Shown here: positions 37,014-46,169 of the stretch, one piece after another | Numbering within the stretch: position 1 is the first letter of the stretch | How the letters are laid out: every line of letters starts with the position of its first letter | NCBI RefSeq assembly: GCF_001292705.1 | Contig: NZ_LGAK01000010.1 | Span: 1-64,000, forward strand | Source of the DNA: Marinagarivorans algicola | Lineage (GTDB): Bacteria > Pseudomonadota > Gammaproteobacteria > Pseudomonadales > Cellvibrionaceae | Direction: 5' to 3' | Length of the DNA: 64,000 nt | Program-made: the position numbers and the translations under genes | The notes under the pieces: model-generated | Told to the model about the DNA's origin: nothing | The model's input: only the letters and a program-made list of their open reading frames with translations | Databases searched by the model: none

Positions 37014-39020
37014 ATGTCTTTGATAAAAAATAACGCTATGAACCATCACGCTGCGCACTCGAACCAACATGAAATCAGTACCGCCGCTCTCATTTTTGCC
37101 TCGGCATTGGTGTCTTTAGCTTTAATTCTTGGCGCCGCCACTATTGGCAAAGTAAAAAAAGTTCAACACAATAATATTGAACACATACTAACACTCACTG
37201 TCGACAAAACACTGCAAAGCTTAACGTTTTGGAAAAACCAAAAAACAGCTAACTTACAACGCCTTGCCAATCATCCTCAATTTCAGCATTTGGCCCAAAT
37301 TCAAATAGCACATTACAATCACGGTCATAACTTACACAACCCAACACTACAAGCACTCAGAGACTTTATCAATCAGCAAAAACTGCTATTGGGTAATTTT
37401 GGCTTTTTTATTATCGCACTTGATGGCACCAGTATTGCTTCTATGCGAGACAGTAACATTGGCAGCAAAAATCTTATTTTTAAGCATCTTACGCAGCAAT
37501 TTGATCGAGCAGTACAAGGAACACCGCAATTTATTGCTCCAATTCCATCTGATATTCCTCTGGCTCAGCAACGTAATATTAAAGATCAAAAAGTGCCTCC
37601 CAGCGCATTTTTTGTCGCACCAATCATTAATAGCAAGGGCGATACTATTGCATTATTAAGTGAGCGTATCGCACCAGGCAAGCAATATTCACAATTACAC
37701 GATATTAATAGTGCAGCGATCAGTGTTTTTTCCATAAATCGTCACGGCTATTTACTCAGTAACCCCCAAAATATTGACGACTATTATTCTCTAGGCATCA
37801 TCAAAAAAGACGAGCAAGCCATCTTGTCACTAAAAGTATCACCATTTCATAAAAAACCATCACTCACTCAAAATAACGCAAGCGAGTCGCTCACTCCTAT
37901 TGCCAATGCCATGCTCGAGAACAACCAAAAAATAACGCTTTACAGTACTGTTAGCTATATTAATCATTTAAATAAAGCAGTTTACGCTGTGGCTAAATGG
38001 AGTGATGACCTAGGTATTGGCATAATTGCCGAAGAAGAAAAATCCACAGCACTTAAAAGCTATTACTGGCTGAGAAATCTCATAATTTTTGTCATTAGCA
38101 CATTGTGCTTATTCGTTATTACAATAACAAGTGTATGGATAAAGTCTCACAATAAAATACTATTTTCTCTAAAAAAAAGTCACAGCACGCTAGAAAATCT
38201 CGTCATAGCGCGCACTCAAGAACTAACCAAAAGCACAGAGCAAACCCAAAAAGCATTAGAGCAATTAAAAGCCAGAAATTATATTATCGATCAGCATGCT
38301 ATTGTCTCTATGACAGATGCAAACGGCGTTATTACACATGCGAACGCTGCATTTTCAAAAATTAGCGGCTATTGCATTGACGAGCTAATAGGCAAAAATC
38401 ATCGTGTAGTAAGCTCAGGACAGCATACTCAAATATTCTGGCAATCACTCTTTAACGATGTTGCAAAAAAAGGTATTTGGAAAGGCGAAATATGCAATAA
38501 ACATAAAGCAGGTCACTTCTATTGGGTAGATACAACGATTACAGCGCTAAAAGATAAGAGCAATCGTATTATTGAATATATTTCTATTCGCTCCGATATT
38601 ACACAGCTTCACCGCATACAACAGGCTTTGATTAACAGTAAACATCGCCTTGAGTTAGCTACAAGAGTTTCTAAAATAGGTATTTGGCAGCTTAATACCA
38701 ATAATGGTGAGCTAAAATGGGATGATCAAATGCATACACTTTATGGTCTTTGCAAAAATGACTTTTTAGGAACACTCACATGCTGGAAAAATACTATTCA
38801 TCCCGATGACCTAAAAATAATCACCAAGAAATTAGAGCAAACAATTAATACACATAAAACACTTGATACTGAATTTCGTATTATTAATAACCATGGAGAC
38901 GTTCGCTATATCAAAGTTTTTGCTGAATACGAACATCCCAAAAAAAACGCTAGCATTATAATAGGCGTTAATTACGACATTACAGAATTAAAAACACTAA
39001 AACATACCCATAATATCTAG
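37014..39020 (+). CDS. Cache-like double-PAS membrane sensor without transmitter
   Basis: A 668-residue protein. Membrane segments at about 24-46 and 355-377 enclose a periplasmic Cache-like sensing domain (GNFGFFIIALDGTSIASMRDSNIG near residue 125-150). After a short coiled coil come two PAS domains (about 420-540, with GKNHRVVSSGQHTQIFWQSL, and 545-665 with a PAC-like end). No HisKA, HATPase, GGDEF, EAL or methyl-accepting domain follows. It is the first gene of a six-gene signalling operon; the next start is 8 bases downstream. It may signal through a kinase encoded nearby. Confidence 0.8.
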   Translation: MSLIKNNAMNHHAAHSNQHEISTAALIFASALVSLALILGAATIGKVKKVQHNNIEHILTLTVDKTLQSLTFWKNQKTANLQRLANHPQFQHLAQIQIAHYNHGHNLHNPTLQALRDFINQQKLLLGNFGFFIIALDGTSIASMRDSNIGSKNLIFKHLTQQFDRAVQGTPQFIAPIPSDIPLAQQRNIKDQKVPPSAFFVAPIINSKGDTIALLSERIAPGKQYSQLHDINSAAISVFSINRHGYLLSNPQNIDDYYSLGIIKKDEQAILSLKVSPFHKKPSLTQNNASESLTPIANAMLENNQKITLYSTVSYINHLNKAVYAVAKWSDDLGIGIIAEEEKSTALKSYYWLRNLIIFVISTLCLFVITITSVWIKSHNKILFSLKKSHSTLENLVIARTQELTKSTEQTQKALEQLKARNYIIDQHAIVSMTDANGVITHANAAFSKISGYCIDELIGKNHRVVSSGQHTQIFWQSLFNDVAKKGIWKGEICNKHKAGHFYWVDTTITALKDKSNRIIEYISIRSDITQLHRIQQALINSKHRLELATRVSKIGIWQLNTNNGELKWDDQMHTLYGLCKNDFLGTLTCWKNTIHPDDLKIITKKLEQTINTHKTLDTEFRIINNHGDVRYIKVFAEYEHPKKNASIIIGVNYDITELKTLKHTHNI

Positions 39021-39028
39021 GCTATCTT

Positions 39029-39577
39029 ATGATCGAATCATTAAAGATTTTATTGGGCAACCAAAATGGCTTTATGCCTCATGGTCATTGTTACTTATGG
39101 CGTCCCGATATTTTATGGACTCATGTTATGGCCGACGCCTTAACTGCACTTGCATACATATCAATCCCAACAAGCATTGCTATTATTGCTTGGCGCCACT
39201 CACACGCCCCCAGTATTGGTATTGCTATATTATTTGCAGCATTCATTGTGCTATGTGGCCTAACCCATCTTTTTAATATTTACATCATCTGGAATCCTGC
39301 CTATGAACTTCAATCATACATTAAAGGATTAACAGCAATCATCTCAGTCATAACAGCTGTTGTCATTGCTGCTAAAACCCATTATTTCCTGCATTTAATC
39401 ACTATTGATGAGTCCAACGAAAAACTCAAAGCCCTTCACTCCGAATACAAAGAAAAAGATCATCAGGTTGAGCAAGTATTTAACGCGGCAGAATCTAGGG
39501 AATTGCGAATAATCGAATTAAAAAAAGAAATAAATAGCTTATTAAAAGACAAAGGATTACCTGAAAAATACCAATAG
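39029..39577 (+). CDS. Stand-alone ethylene-receptor-type membrane sensor
   Basis: A 182-residue protein with three membrane helices (about 30-55, 63-85, 95-118) matching the ethylene-binding domain of plant ETR1 and cyanobacterial Etr1. The residues critical in ETR1 are present with identical spacing: Asp36, Tyr43, Ile73, Cys76 and His80 (ETR1 Asp25, Tyr32, Ile62, Cys65, His69); Cys76 and His80 would bind Cu(I). The N-terminal GHCYLWRPDILW is like bacterial homologues. The C-terminus is only a coiled coil ending with SRELRIIELKKEIN; there is no kinase. It sits between a Cache-PAS gene and a histidine kinase gene in one operon. Ligand identity is not proven. Confidence 0.8.
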   Translation: MIESLKILLGNQNGFMPHGHCYLWRPDILWTHVMADALTALAYISIPTSIAIIAWRHSHAPSIGIAILFAAFIVLCGLTHLFNIYIIWNPAYELQSYIKGLTAIISVITAVVIAAKTHYFLHLITIDESNEKLKALHSEYKEKDHQVEQVFNAAESRELRIIELKKEINSLLKDKGLPEKYQ

Positions 39578-39635
39578 ATATCGATAAAAATTAATAGCTA
39601 TTAATTAAAAATAAAATTATAAAAAAGTATTCGAT

Positions 39636-41729
39636 ATGAAAATAATATTGGCAACAACTAGCTTGCTTACGCTTTTAACAGCTATCATTCTTATCACATT
39701 AAGCCATAGCTATTACATCAATAAAAAGAATATACAAGAAAGCTACTTTCTGCATCTTAAACTCATTGAATGGCGAGACTATCTAGACAACTTCAACTTC
39801 ACGAAAAATAATGCTCTAGCTGAATTTTCAGATTCAAACTACTTTCAAAGTATATACAAAAACTGGAGTCAAGAAAGCGATTACTTGAAATTCAATCACT
39901 TAAAGCCAACCTATCAAGACGACGGAAATTCCATTAAAGAATGGAAAATATCAGCCCGTATAAATATCACTGAAAAAATAAATTCGACTCTAGAAAGCAT
40001 AAAAAAAGACACAAGAAATAATGATAAACGATTATCACTCATAACAATATCACTCATAGCTTTTATATTATTATGGTCATTAAGCCTTTTAATATTTTGT
40101 AAGAATAGGAATAAAAAACTATTAAAAGAGATAACAAGCACAAATGAAAAACTAGAAAAAAAACAAATAAATATACTTCAAAGAAACAAAATAATGAGCA
40201 GTATACTTGAAGATTTAACTGACGAGAGAAAGCGATCAAACTTTTCTCGTGTGAATGATCAGCGCCTAGCATTGGTTGCCAAATACTCTGATGATTGCCT
40301 CATTGGATTAAACGCTGATAGTAATATTTCCAGCTGGAACCCTAAAGCCGAAGCGCTATTTTCAAAGCCAGAATCCACCATGCTAGACAAGCCTCTTCAT
40401 ATTCTTTTTGATGAATCAGATAGCAATAGTATTAAAAATGCCATTACTGACATTACAATTCATAAACCACATACGACTAAAACAGTAAAATGGATAAGCA
40501 CTAAAAAAAATCAATTACAGTACTTAGATATTTCTATTACGGGACTTTTTTATCAAAAAGAAATAGAAGGTTACTCTGTCATTATTAGAGATGTATCAAG
40601 CAAAATACAAGAGATCGAACAACTAAGACTTTTGATCGAGGCGACACCTAACACAATTATAATGAGCGATATTAACGGTCATATTATACAAGCCAATGAT
40701 TACGCCGAAAAAACGTTTTTTTATGAGAAATATGAACTACTTAGTTTAAAAATAGAGGATTTAATTACTGAAGCGAGTACATTCTATCATAAAAACCTCC
40801 ACGATAACTGCCTGCATAGCTCCAAAATAAAACGTATAGGAGCAAGCAAAGCACTAACAGCGAGACGAAAAGACAATACCACTATTTATGTAGAAGTAGG
40901 ACTAGCCCCAGTAGAAATAGAAGGTAAACATTTTATTATTAGTGCCGTTACCGATATTAGCGAAAGGATAGAGGCGCAAAATAAACTCAAGATATTTAAT
41001 AAATCACTCTCTCAAAAAAATAAAGAAATGGAGCAATTTGTTTATACAGTATCCCACGACCTTAAAGCGCCATTGGTCACCATTTCTGCTTTTAGCCAAT
41101 CAATAAAAAAAATGCTGCAAAATAGTGATAACCCCAAAATATTGCGTAAGCTTGATCGTGTTATTGCCAATGCAAATATTATGGAAGAGCTAATTACTGA
41201 TTTACTGGAAATATCTCGTATTGTAAACCGCCCTCTTGCAACAAACCACTTTTCTATTGATTTAATGATTAGAGACGTCTTAGAAACACTCGAAGAATCA
41301 CTAAATCATTGCCTCATAAGAACACATGTCAACCCACCAGATATACAGCTGCTCGCTAATAGAGCCTTAATTATGCAATGCATACAAAATATCATTATTA
41401 ATGCGGCTAAGTACTCCGATAAACAAAGCCCCGAAATAGATATTACCGCTATACAAGACAATAATAACATCTACATTAGCATTAAAGACAATGGCTTAGG
41501 TATTGCGCCTGAATATCAAGATCGTATTTTTGATATTTTTGAACGCGGGGATACAACTATCAGCGGTAATGGCGTGGGGTTAGCAATTGTTAAATCTGTT
41601 ATACAAAAACATCAGGGCAGTATTACACTAGAATCAAAAATTAATAATGGAGCGACTTTTACGCTATCTATTCCTCGAGCAAAAAGCACTTCACTCACAT
41701 CATCTCAGGTCGATTTTGGAGAGCAATAA
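39636..41729 (+). CDS. PAS-PAS sensor histidine kinase
   Basis: A 697-residue membrane kinase. Two membrane segments (about 5-25 and 130-153) enclose a short extracytoplasmic domain. A coiled coil (170-205), then two PAS domains (about 210-325 and 328-445), a HisKA domain with phospho-acceptor His474 in VSHDLKAPLVTIS, and a HATPase domain with NAAKYSD (N box), IKDNGLGI (G1) and GNGVGLAI (G2). No receiver domain. The base composition is more AT-rich than the flanks. It is the only complete orthodox kinase in the operon and the likely hub for the neighbouring sensor-only proteins. Confidence 0.9.
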   Translation: MKIILATTSLLTLLTAIILITLSHSYYINKKNIQESYFLHLKLIEWRDYLDNFNFTKNNALAEFSDSNYFQSIYKNWSQESDYLKFNHLKPTYQDDGNSIKEWKISARINITEKINSTLESIKKDTRNNDKRLSLITISLIAFILLWSLSLLIFCKNRNKKLLKEITSTNEKLEKKQINILQRNKIMSSILEDLTDERKRSNFSRVNDQRLALVAKYSDDCLIGLNADSNISSWNPKAEALFSKPESTMLDKPLHILFDESDSNSIKNAITDITIHKPHTTKTVKWISTKKNQLQYLDISITGLFYQKEIEGYSVIIRDVSSKIQEIEQLRLLIEATPNTIIMSDINGHIIQANDYAEKTFFYEKYELLSLKIEDLITEASTFYHKNLHDNCLHSSKIKRIGASKALTARRKDNTTIYVEVGLAPVEIEGKHFIISAVTDISERIEAQNKLKIFNKSLSQKNKEMEQFVYTVSHDLKAPLVTISAFSQSIKKMLQNSDNPKILRKLDRVIANANIMEELITDLLEISRIVNRPLATNHFSIDLMIRDVLETLEESLNHCLIRTHVNPPDIQLLANRALIMQCIQNIIINAAKYSDKQSPEIDITAIQDNNNIYISIKDNGLGIAPEYQDRIFDIFERGDTTISGNGVGLAIVKSVIQKHQGSITLESKINNGATFTLSIPRAKSTSLTSSQVDFGEQ

Positions 41730-42958
41730 TGTCTATGCGAGGGATTAAGCCTACGTTATTCAATAGTATGATTTACTTTATTTTTATACTATCCATCAGC
41801 TTAACAATATATGCATACTTCATTAGCATCGCTATTTCTAGAGCTCAATACCAATCTGCTTTTGCACTACAAACTCAAGAACTAGCGACTGAGATAACAA
41901 AAAAGATTAAAATTTATGAGCAGGTATTATGGGCTGGTGTGGCCCTTTTTAATAGCAGTGAGCATGTTAGTCGAGATGAATGGCAAACATTCAATCAAAC
42001 ACTGTCTATTGAGCGACATTGGCCGGGTATTCAAGCGCTTGGTTATGCTATCGCATTACAACCCGATGAAGTGGCCCAGCATGAAAAATTCATTCGAGCC
42101 CAAGGTTTTAAAAATTACCATATTTATCCAAAAGGTCAGCGAGAGCAATATAGCAGTATTATTTATATAGAGCCATTCGACTGGCGTAACCAAAGAGCTT
42201 TTGGTTACGACATGTGGTCCAATCCCGTGAGACAAAAGGCAATGAAGCGCGCCATTAAGACAGGCAAGGCCTCAGCTAGCGGCAGTATTACTCTTGTACA
42301 AGAAACGAATAATGATTTACAAAAAGGGTTTTTAATATACATACCACTATATCAAAAAAATATAAGCATACGACAGTATCATAACGAAGTATTTTCATCA
42401 GAAAAAAATATAGAACACATTAAAGGCTGGGTATACGCCCCTTTTAGAATAAACGATTTTATGACGCCAATTATCAATCATATGATAGAGTCAATAGGTG
42501 TAAAACTGACAGATATCACTCACTCGCCATCAACTCAAATGGCATCAGACAATGCATTATTTAACTATTCACCTTGGCATACATCTACAGCACTTGATAA
42601 ACAAAGCACACAACTCAATATACTCGGACGCACCTGGCAATTAGAAACAACCCAACCCCTATTTCGGCCTTACCAAAACTTGCGTAAAGAAAGCTTTGGA
42701 CTCCTATCTATCAGCCTAATAATTGACTTTTTATTATTTTTTGTACTTTTAAAATACCGCAATCAAAAAAATAAAAACAAAGAATTAATTAAAACACATC
42801 ATAATAATTTAGTCAGTGAATTACGCGAAAGTAAAAATGCTAATATTGCATTAAATCAAGAGAATATATCTCTAAATAAGCAGATTTTAGTCTTGGAAGA
42901 ATGGCTGCAAGAACGTGAACTTAGAATCAGTGAGCTCAAACTCAACCAGCAGGGGTAA
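41729..42958 (+). CDS. Stand-alone CHASE-domain membrane sensor
   Basis: A 409-residue protein starting inside the stop of the kinase gene (TAATG), which supports coupling. A membrane segment (about 10-32), a periplasmic CHASE domain (about 65-260; WPGIQALGYAIAL, RNQRAFGYDMWSNPVRQKAM and the GFLIYIPLY strand are hallmarks), a second membrane segment (about 322-342) and a C-terminal coiled coil to the end with ERELRISELK. No kinase or cyclase follows. CHASE domains sense small molecules such as cytokinin-like compounds or peptides; the ligand here is unknown. Confidence 0.85.
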   Translation: MSMRGIKPTLFNSMIYFIFILSISLTIYAYFISIAISRAQYQSAFALQTQELATEITKKIKIYEQVLWAGVALFNSSEHVSRDEWQTFNQTLSIERHWPGIQALGYAIALQPDEVAQHEKFIRAQGFKNYHIYPKGQREQYSSIIYIEPFDWRNQRAFGYDMWSNPVRQKAMKRAIKTGKASASGSITLVQETNNDLQKGFLIYIPLYQKNISIRQYHNEVFSSEKNIEHIKGWVYAPFRINDFMTPIINHMIESIGVKLTDITHSPSTQMASDNALFNYSPWHTSTALDKQSTQLNILGRTWQLETTQPLFRPYQNLRKESFGLLSISLIIDFLLFFVLLKYRNQKNKNKELIKTHHNNLVSELRESKNANIALNQENISLNKQILVLEEWLQERELRISELKLNQQG

Positions 42959-42962
42959 ACCT

Positions 42963-43334
42963 ATGTCCAGACAATTTTATCTTGCTGAAGACAACCCCGA
43001 CCATGCCGAGCTTATAGACGATATGTTAGATGATAGCCATATCGATTACAAACTCAGTCATTACAGCAATGGCTTATCGCTTATTGACGGGCTTCCTACA
43101 CACCCCAATCATAGCGATATTATTTTACTCGACATTAAAATGCCAAAACTAAACGGCTTGGATACATTAAAACGTATTCGTCAAATACCCGCCTACCAAA
43201 ATACCACTATACTCATCATCACAACATCGAGTATTCGCTCAGATATTAATACCGCACATTTTGCTGGCGCCAATGGCTTTATCAGCAAACCTTTAACCTT
43301 TGATGATTTAAAACCGTATTTAAAAGAGCCTTAA
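42963..43334 (+). CDS. Single-domain response regulator (CheY/Rcp1-like)
   Basis: A 123-residue receiver domain with no output. Acidic pocket in LAEDNPDH (Glu9, Asp10), phospho-acceptor Asp57 in LLDIKMP, switch Thr in ITTSS and Lys in ISKPL. The NPDH and long beta4-alpha4 pattern resembles Rcp1-type regulators that pair with phytochrome-like kinases. The ATG at 42963 is 4 bases after the CHASE gene; an upstream in-frame start at 42915 overlaps that gene and is rejected. It probably takes phosphate from the operon's kinase. Confidence 0.88.
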   Translation: MSRQFYLAEDNPDHAELIDDMLDDSHIDYKLSHYSNGLSLIDGLPTHPNHSDIILLDIKMPKLNGLDTLKRIRQIPAYQNTTILIITTSSIRSDINTAHFAGANGFISKPLTFDDLKPYLKEP

Positions 43335-43339
43335 TCGCT

Positions 43340-44428
43340 ATGAATATACTCCTCATTGAAGATAACATTGACCACACCGAAATCATCATCGATATTTTGA
43401 ATGAAGCTTACCCTAAAGGTATTACAGTCACTACCACCACCAGCTTTATCGATGGTCTAGATAAGCTAGAAAATCATGTTTTTGAGCTTTGCCTGTGCGA
43501 CCTAAAGCTACCGGATTCCCCACTGCAAAACACTATCGATACACTCAGTAAAACCACCTTTAGTGCACCGATTATTGTATTAACCTCTATAAATAATGAT
43601 GCGATTGCCATAGATCTTATTAAAGCAGGCATTCAAGATTATATCGCTAAAGATAAGCTTGATACAGAATATCTATCAAAACAATGCAGCTTTGCTATTG
43701 AGCGCAAAGCCATGGAACAAGCACTTGTTGATAAAACAACTGACTACGAAGCTTTTTGCCACAGCCTCTCTCATGATTTTAATAGCGCATTACGCAGAAT
43801 AAAGCAGTGCACGCACTTTTTAACCGATAGCCTCAATAATCATTACACATTAACACCCCAAGAAACTCAATGGCTTGGCTATATTGAAACAAGTGCGAGC
43901 GATGTACAGCGCTTAACACATGATCTCTATGAATATATGAATGCAGAAAACCACTTCATAGAAGAACCCTTTGTTAATCTCGCTGATTTAATAAAAAAAA
44001 TAATGATCGAATACAAAGACAAAATTGAACTAGTGCAGTGTCAACTACCGATTATTAAGGGCAACCCAGCGCAACTAGAGCTGACCTTTAAAAATATGAT
44101 CGAAAATTCTATTAAATATTCGACTAATCCGCCTAAAATTTCGTTTTCATATAAAATAGATGAATATAAAAACTCTGCTTTTATTCATATTGATGATAAC
44201 GGTATTGGTATTCCAAAAAGTAAAGCAAAAGATATTTTCTTGCCGTTTAAACGACTAGAAAACACTCTAGAGGCGCAAGGTAGCGGCCTAGGGTTGAGTT
44301 TGGTGCACAGAGTTATTAAGCATCTTCACGGGAGCATTAGCGTTGAACCTTCTATATTAGGGGGCAGCTGCTTTAAAATAAAACTTCCTTATAGCCGTTT
44401 ACAAAACAGCGTAAACAACTTGTCATAG
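43340..44428 (+). CDS. Receiver-histidine kinase protein
   Basis: A 362-residue soluble protein with a reversed hybrid layout: an N-terminal receiver (1-120; acidic pocket IEDN, Asp54 in LCDLKLPD, Lys in AKDK) followed by HisKA (His145 in SLSHDFNSALRRI) and a HATPase domain (MIENSIKYS, DDNGIGIP, GSGLGLSL). It follows the response regulator after 5 bases and ends the operon. It could relay phosphate from the upstream kinase onward, or act as an intermediate kinase controlled by phosphorylation of its receiver. Confidence 0.88.
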   Translation: MNILLIEDNIDHTEIIIDILNEAYPKGITVTTTTSFIDGLDKLENHVFELCLCDLKLPDSPLQNTIDTLSKTTFSAPIIVLTSINNDAIAIDLIKAGIQDYIAKDKLDTEYLSKQCSFAIERKAMEQALVDKTTDYEAFCHSLSHDFNSALRRIKQCTHFLTDSLNNHYTLTPQETQWLGYIETSASDVQRLTHDLYEYMNAENHFIEEPFVNLADLIKKIMIEYKDKIELVQCQLPIIKGNPAQLELTFKNMIENSIKYSTNPPKISFSYKIDEYKNSAFIHIDDNGIGIPKSKAKDIFLPFKRLENTLEAQGSGLGLSLVHRVIKHLHGSISVEPSILGGSCFKIKLPYSRLQNSVNNLS

Positions 44429-44987
44429 GAGAAACCTAAAAAGACATAAAGAAGATTATCACAACATAATCATAGATAAAAAGACATCGTAGCTATTCAG
44501 CCAAACTAAAAAATCACCTAATAAGGGTTCTAATAGGGTTTTTCTGGGAATTTAAGCGTCTATGGATGACTTGAGTGATATGATTAATTAGCGCCCAATT
44601 TCGGTATCTCGGGTGAATAGTTAGCAGAAATTTTAATAGCTTAAAACGCAAATAAAAGTAACTACTAGATCAAATAGCCGTAAGTTTTATTTTTTACTTG
44701 CGTAAAATAAATTAACCTATTAGTTTACTAAAGCAAAAGGGTTGTATCAATTTATTTAGGTAACATAAAGCTATCAAAATCGTAGTCACAAGCACAGCAA
44801 TAAGTGCATAAAAATACAGTAATGGCACAATAAGTCAAAACACATTAACGGGCTAGACTATATTCAAAAAAATATAAAATTAACACTATATTTAATGCAT
44901 ATAAATTCAGATACTAAAATTATTTATCTTATTTTTTTATCACTATAAATACAAACCGTATCTATCAGCGATTATCTAGGAGTTACA
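44429..44987. other. Intergenic region with repeat family 1
   Basis: An AT-rich 559-base stretch between two receiver-kinase genes. It contains repeat family 1 copy 3 (44549-44620). No gene or clear terminator; the downstream gene probably has its own promoter here. Confidence 0.6.
44549..44620. repeat. Interspersed repeat family 1, copy 3
   Basis: AATTTAAGCGTCTATGGATG and ACTTGAG, then GCGCCCAATTTCGGTATCTC, aligns with the reverse complement of 19640-19718 and with 2667-2748. The most diverged copy in its centre. Confidence 0.6.
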
Positions 44988-46169
44988 ATGAAGAATACCA
45001 GCAGTGTTATTCACTTACGTGAAAATCATCATGTATTAATCATTGACGATTCCGATACAGATATTAGTACTTTATCATATATCCTCAGTCGTGGTATCGA
45101 TGCTGAATACATAGTATCTAGCATTAAGAATCTAGATGACGCTAAAAAATATTTTACTCAAAGCAATAACATTATCGACTTAATCATATTAGACTATCAC
45201 CTCATAGGGCACACTGCAGAGGATATTTTAAAAGCCCTAGAGCAGTCTAATAGAGACGTACCTGTAATCGTGGCGACTAGCCTACCAACAAAAAGAAAGG
45301 AAAATCAATTATTAAAATATGGCATATATGATTTTTGGGATAAAAATTCACTCAGCACACGGCAATTGGAACACTCTATTCGTTTCGCCCTTAATCGCCA
45401 TCAGCTTTCCAAAAATAATCAGCGTACACAATTATTAAAGGGACAATCACTGGCTAGTTTAATTCATGATATTAAAAGCCCAATATCCACAATTGTCAGT
45501 TATAACAAAATCGCTAAAAATCTTATTAAAGATGGTAAACACGCAGAGCGCATAGAGACATGCTTTGACACCATCGAGAAAAATTGCCAACTTCTACAAC
45601 ATTTAGTTGAAGAAGTACTTTCTTTAAGCAAATTAGAATCAGAATCGACACATTTCGAAAAAAAACGCGTTAACATCTTACAATCACTTAACGATAGCAT
45701 CAATAACTTCCTGCCTAAAGCACAAGAGCACAACCTAACAATACATAAAAATTTCACCATCAATAATGTTTGGCTAACAGCAAATTCTGACAAACTAACG
45801 CAAATTTTTGATAATCTAATAAGTAATGCTATCAAGTACACTGATGAAGGCACAATTAATATTAGCGCAACTGTAGAGACTCAAAATAATAACAAAAAAA
45901 TTATCAGCATCCATTTTTGTGATAGCGGTATTGGCATTGCTAAGCATGACCTACAGAAATTATTCGATCCCTTCAACACCATTAATCATAAAACAATTAA
46001 AGTTGTCGATAGTCATGGGCTAGGGTTATCTATTGTAAAATCACTTGTTGAACAGCATGGCGGTACCATTGCAGTTGACAGCATACTTGGTGAAGGCTCT
46101 GATTTTTGCATAACATTCCCAATTGATGATATTAGCCAAGATGCAGTGACAACATTGCATAACGAATAG
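44988..46169 (+). CDS. Receiver-histidine kinase protein (second)
   Basis: A 393-residue soluble protein with the same reversed layout as the gene at 43340: receiver (about 12-135; IIDDSDTD pocket, phospho-acceptor Asp69 in LILDYHLIG, Lys in DKNS), HisKA (His160 in LIHDIKSPIST) and HATPase (NLISNAIKYTD, CDSGIGIA, HGLGLSIV). The two proteins are only moderately alike, so not a recent duplicate. A clear ribosome site (TAGGAG) precedes the ATG. It is probably part of the same signalling locus but separately transcribed. Confidence 0.87.
   Translation: MKNTSSVIHLRENHHVLIIDDSDTDISTLSYILSRGIDAEYIVSSIKNLDDAKKYFTQSNNIIDLIILDYHLIGHTAEDILKALEQSNRDVPVIVATSLPTKRKENQLLKYGIYDFWDKNSLSTRQLEHSIRFALNRHQLSKNNQRTQLLKGQSLASLIHDIKSPISTIVSYNKIAKNLIKDGKHAERIETCFDTIEKNCQLLQHLVEEVLSLSKLESESTHFEKKRVNILQSLNDSINNFLPKAQEHNLTIHKNFTINNVWLTANSDKLTQIFDNLISNAIKYTDEGTINISATVETQNNNKKIISIHFCDSGIGIAKHDLQKLFDPFNTINHKTIKVVDSHGLGLSIVKSLVEQHGGTIAVDSILGEGSDFCITFPIDDISQDAVTTLHNE

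Noticed and set aside
44988-46169. Recent duplication of the receiver-kinase at 43340
   Set aside because: Same domain order, but sequences around the receiver and His boxes differ widely; they are separate family members.
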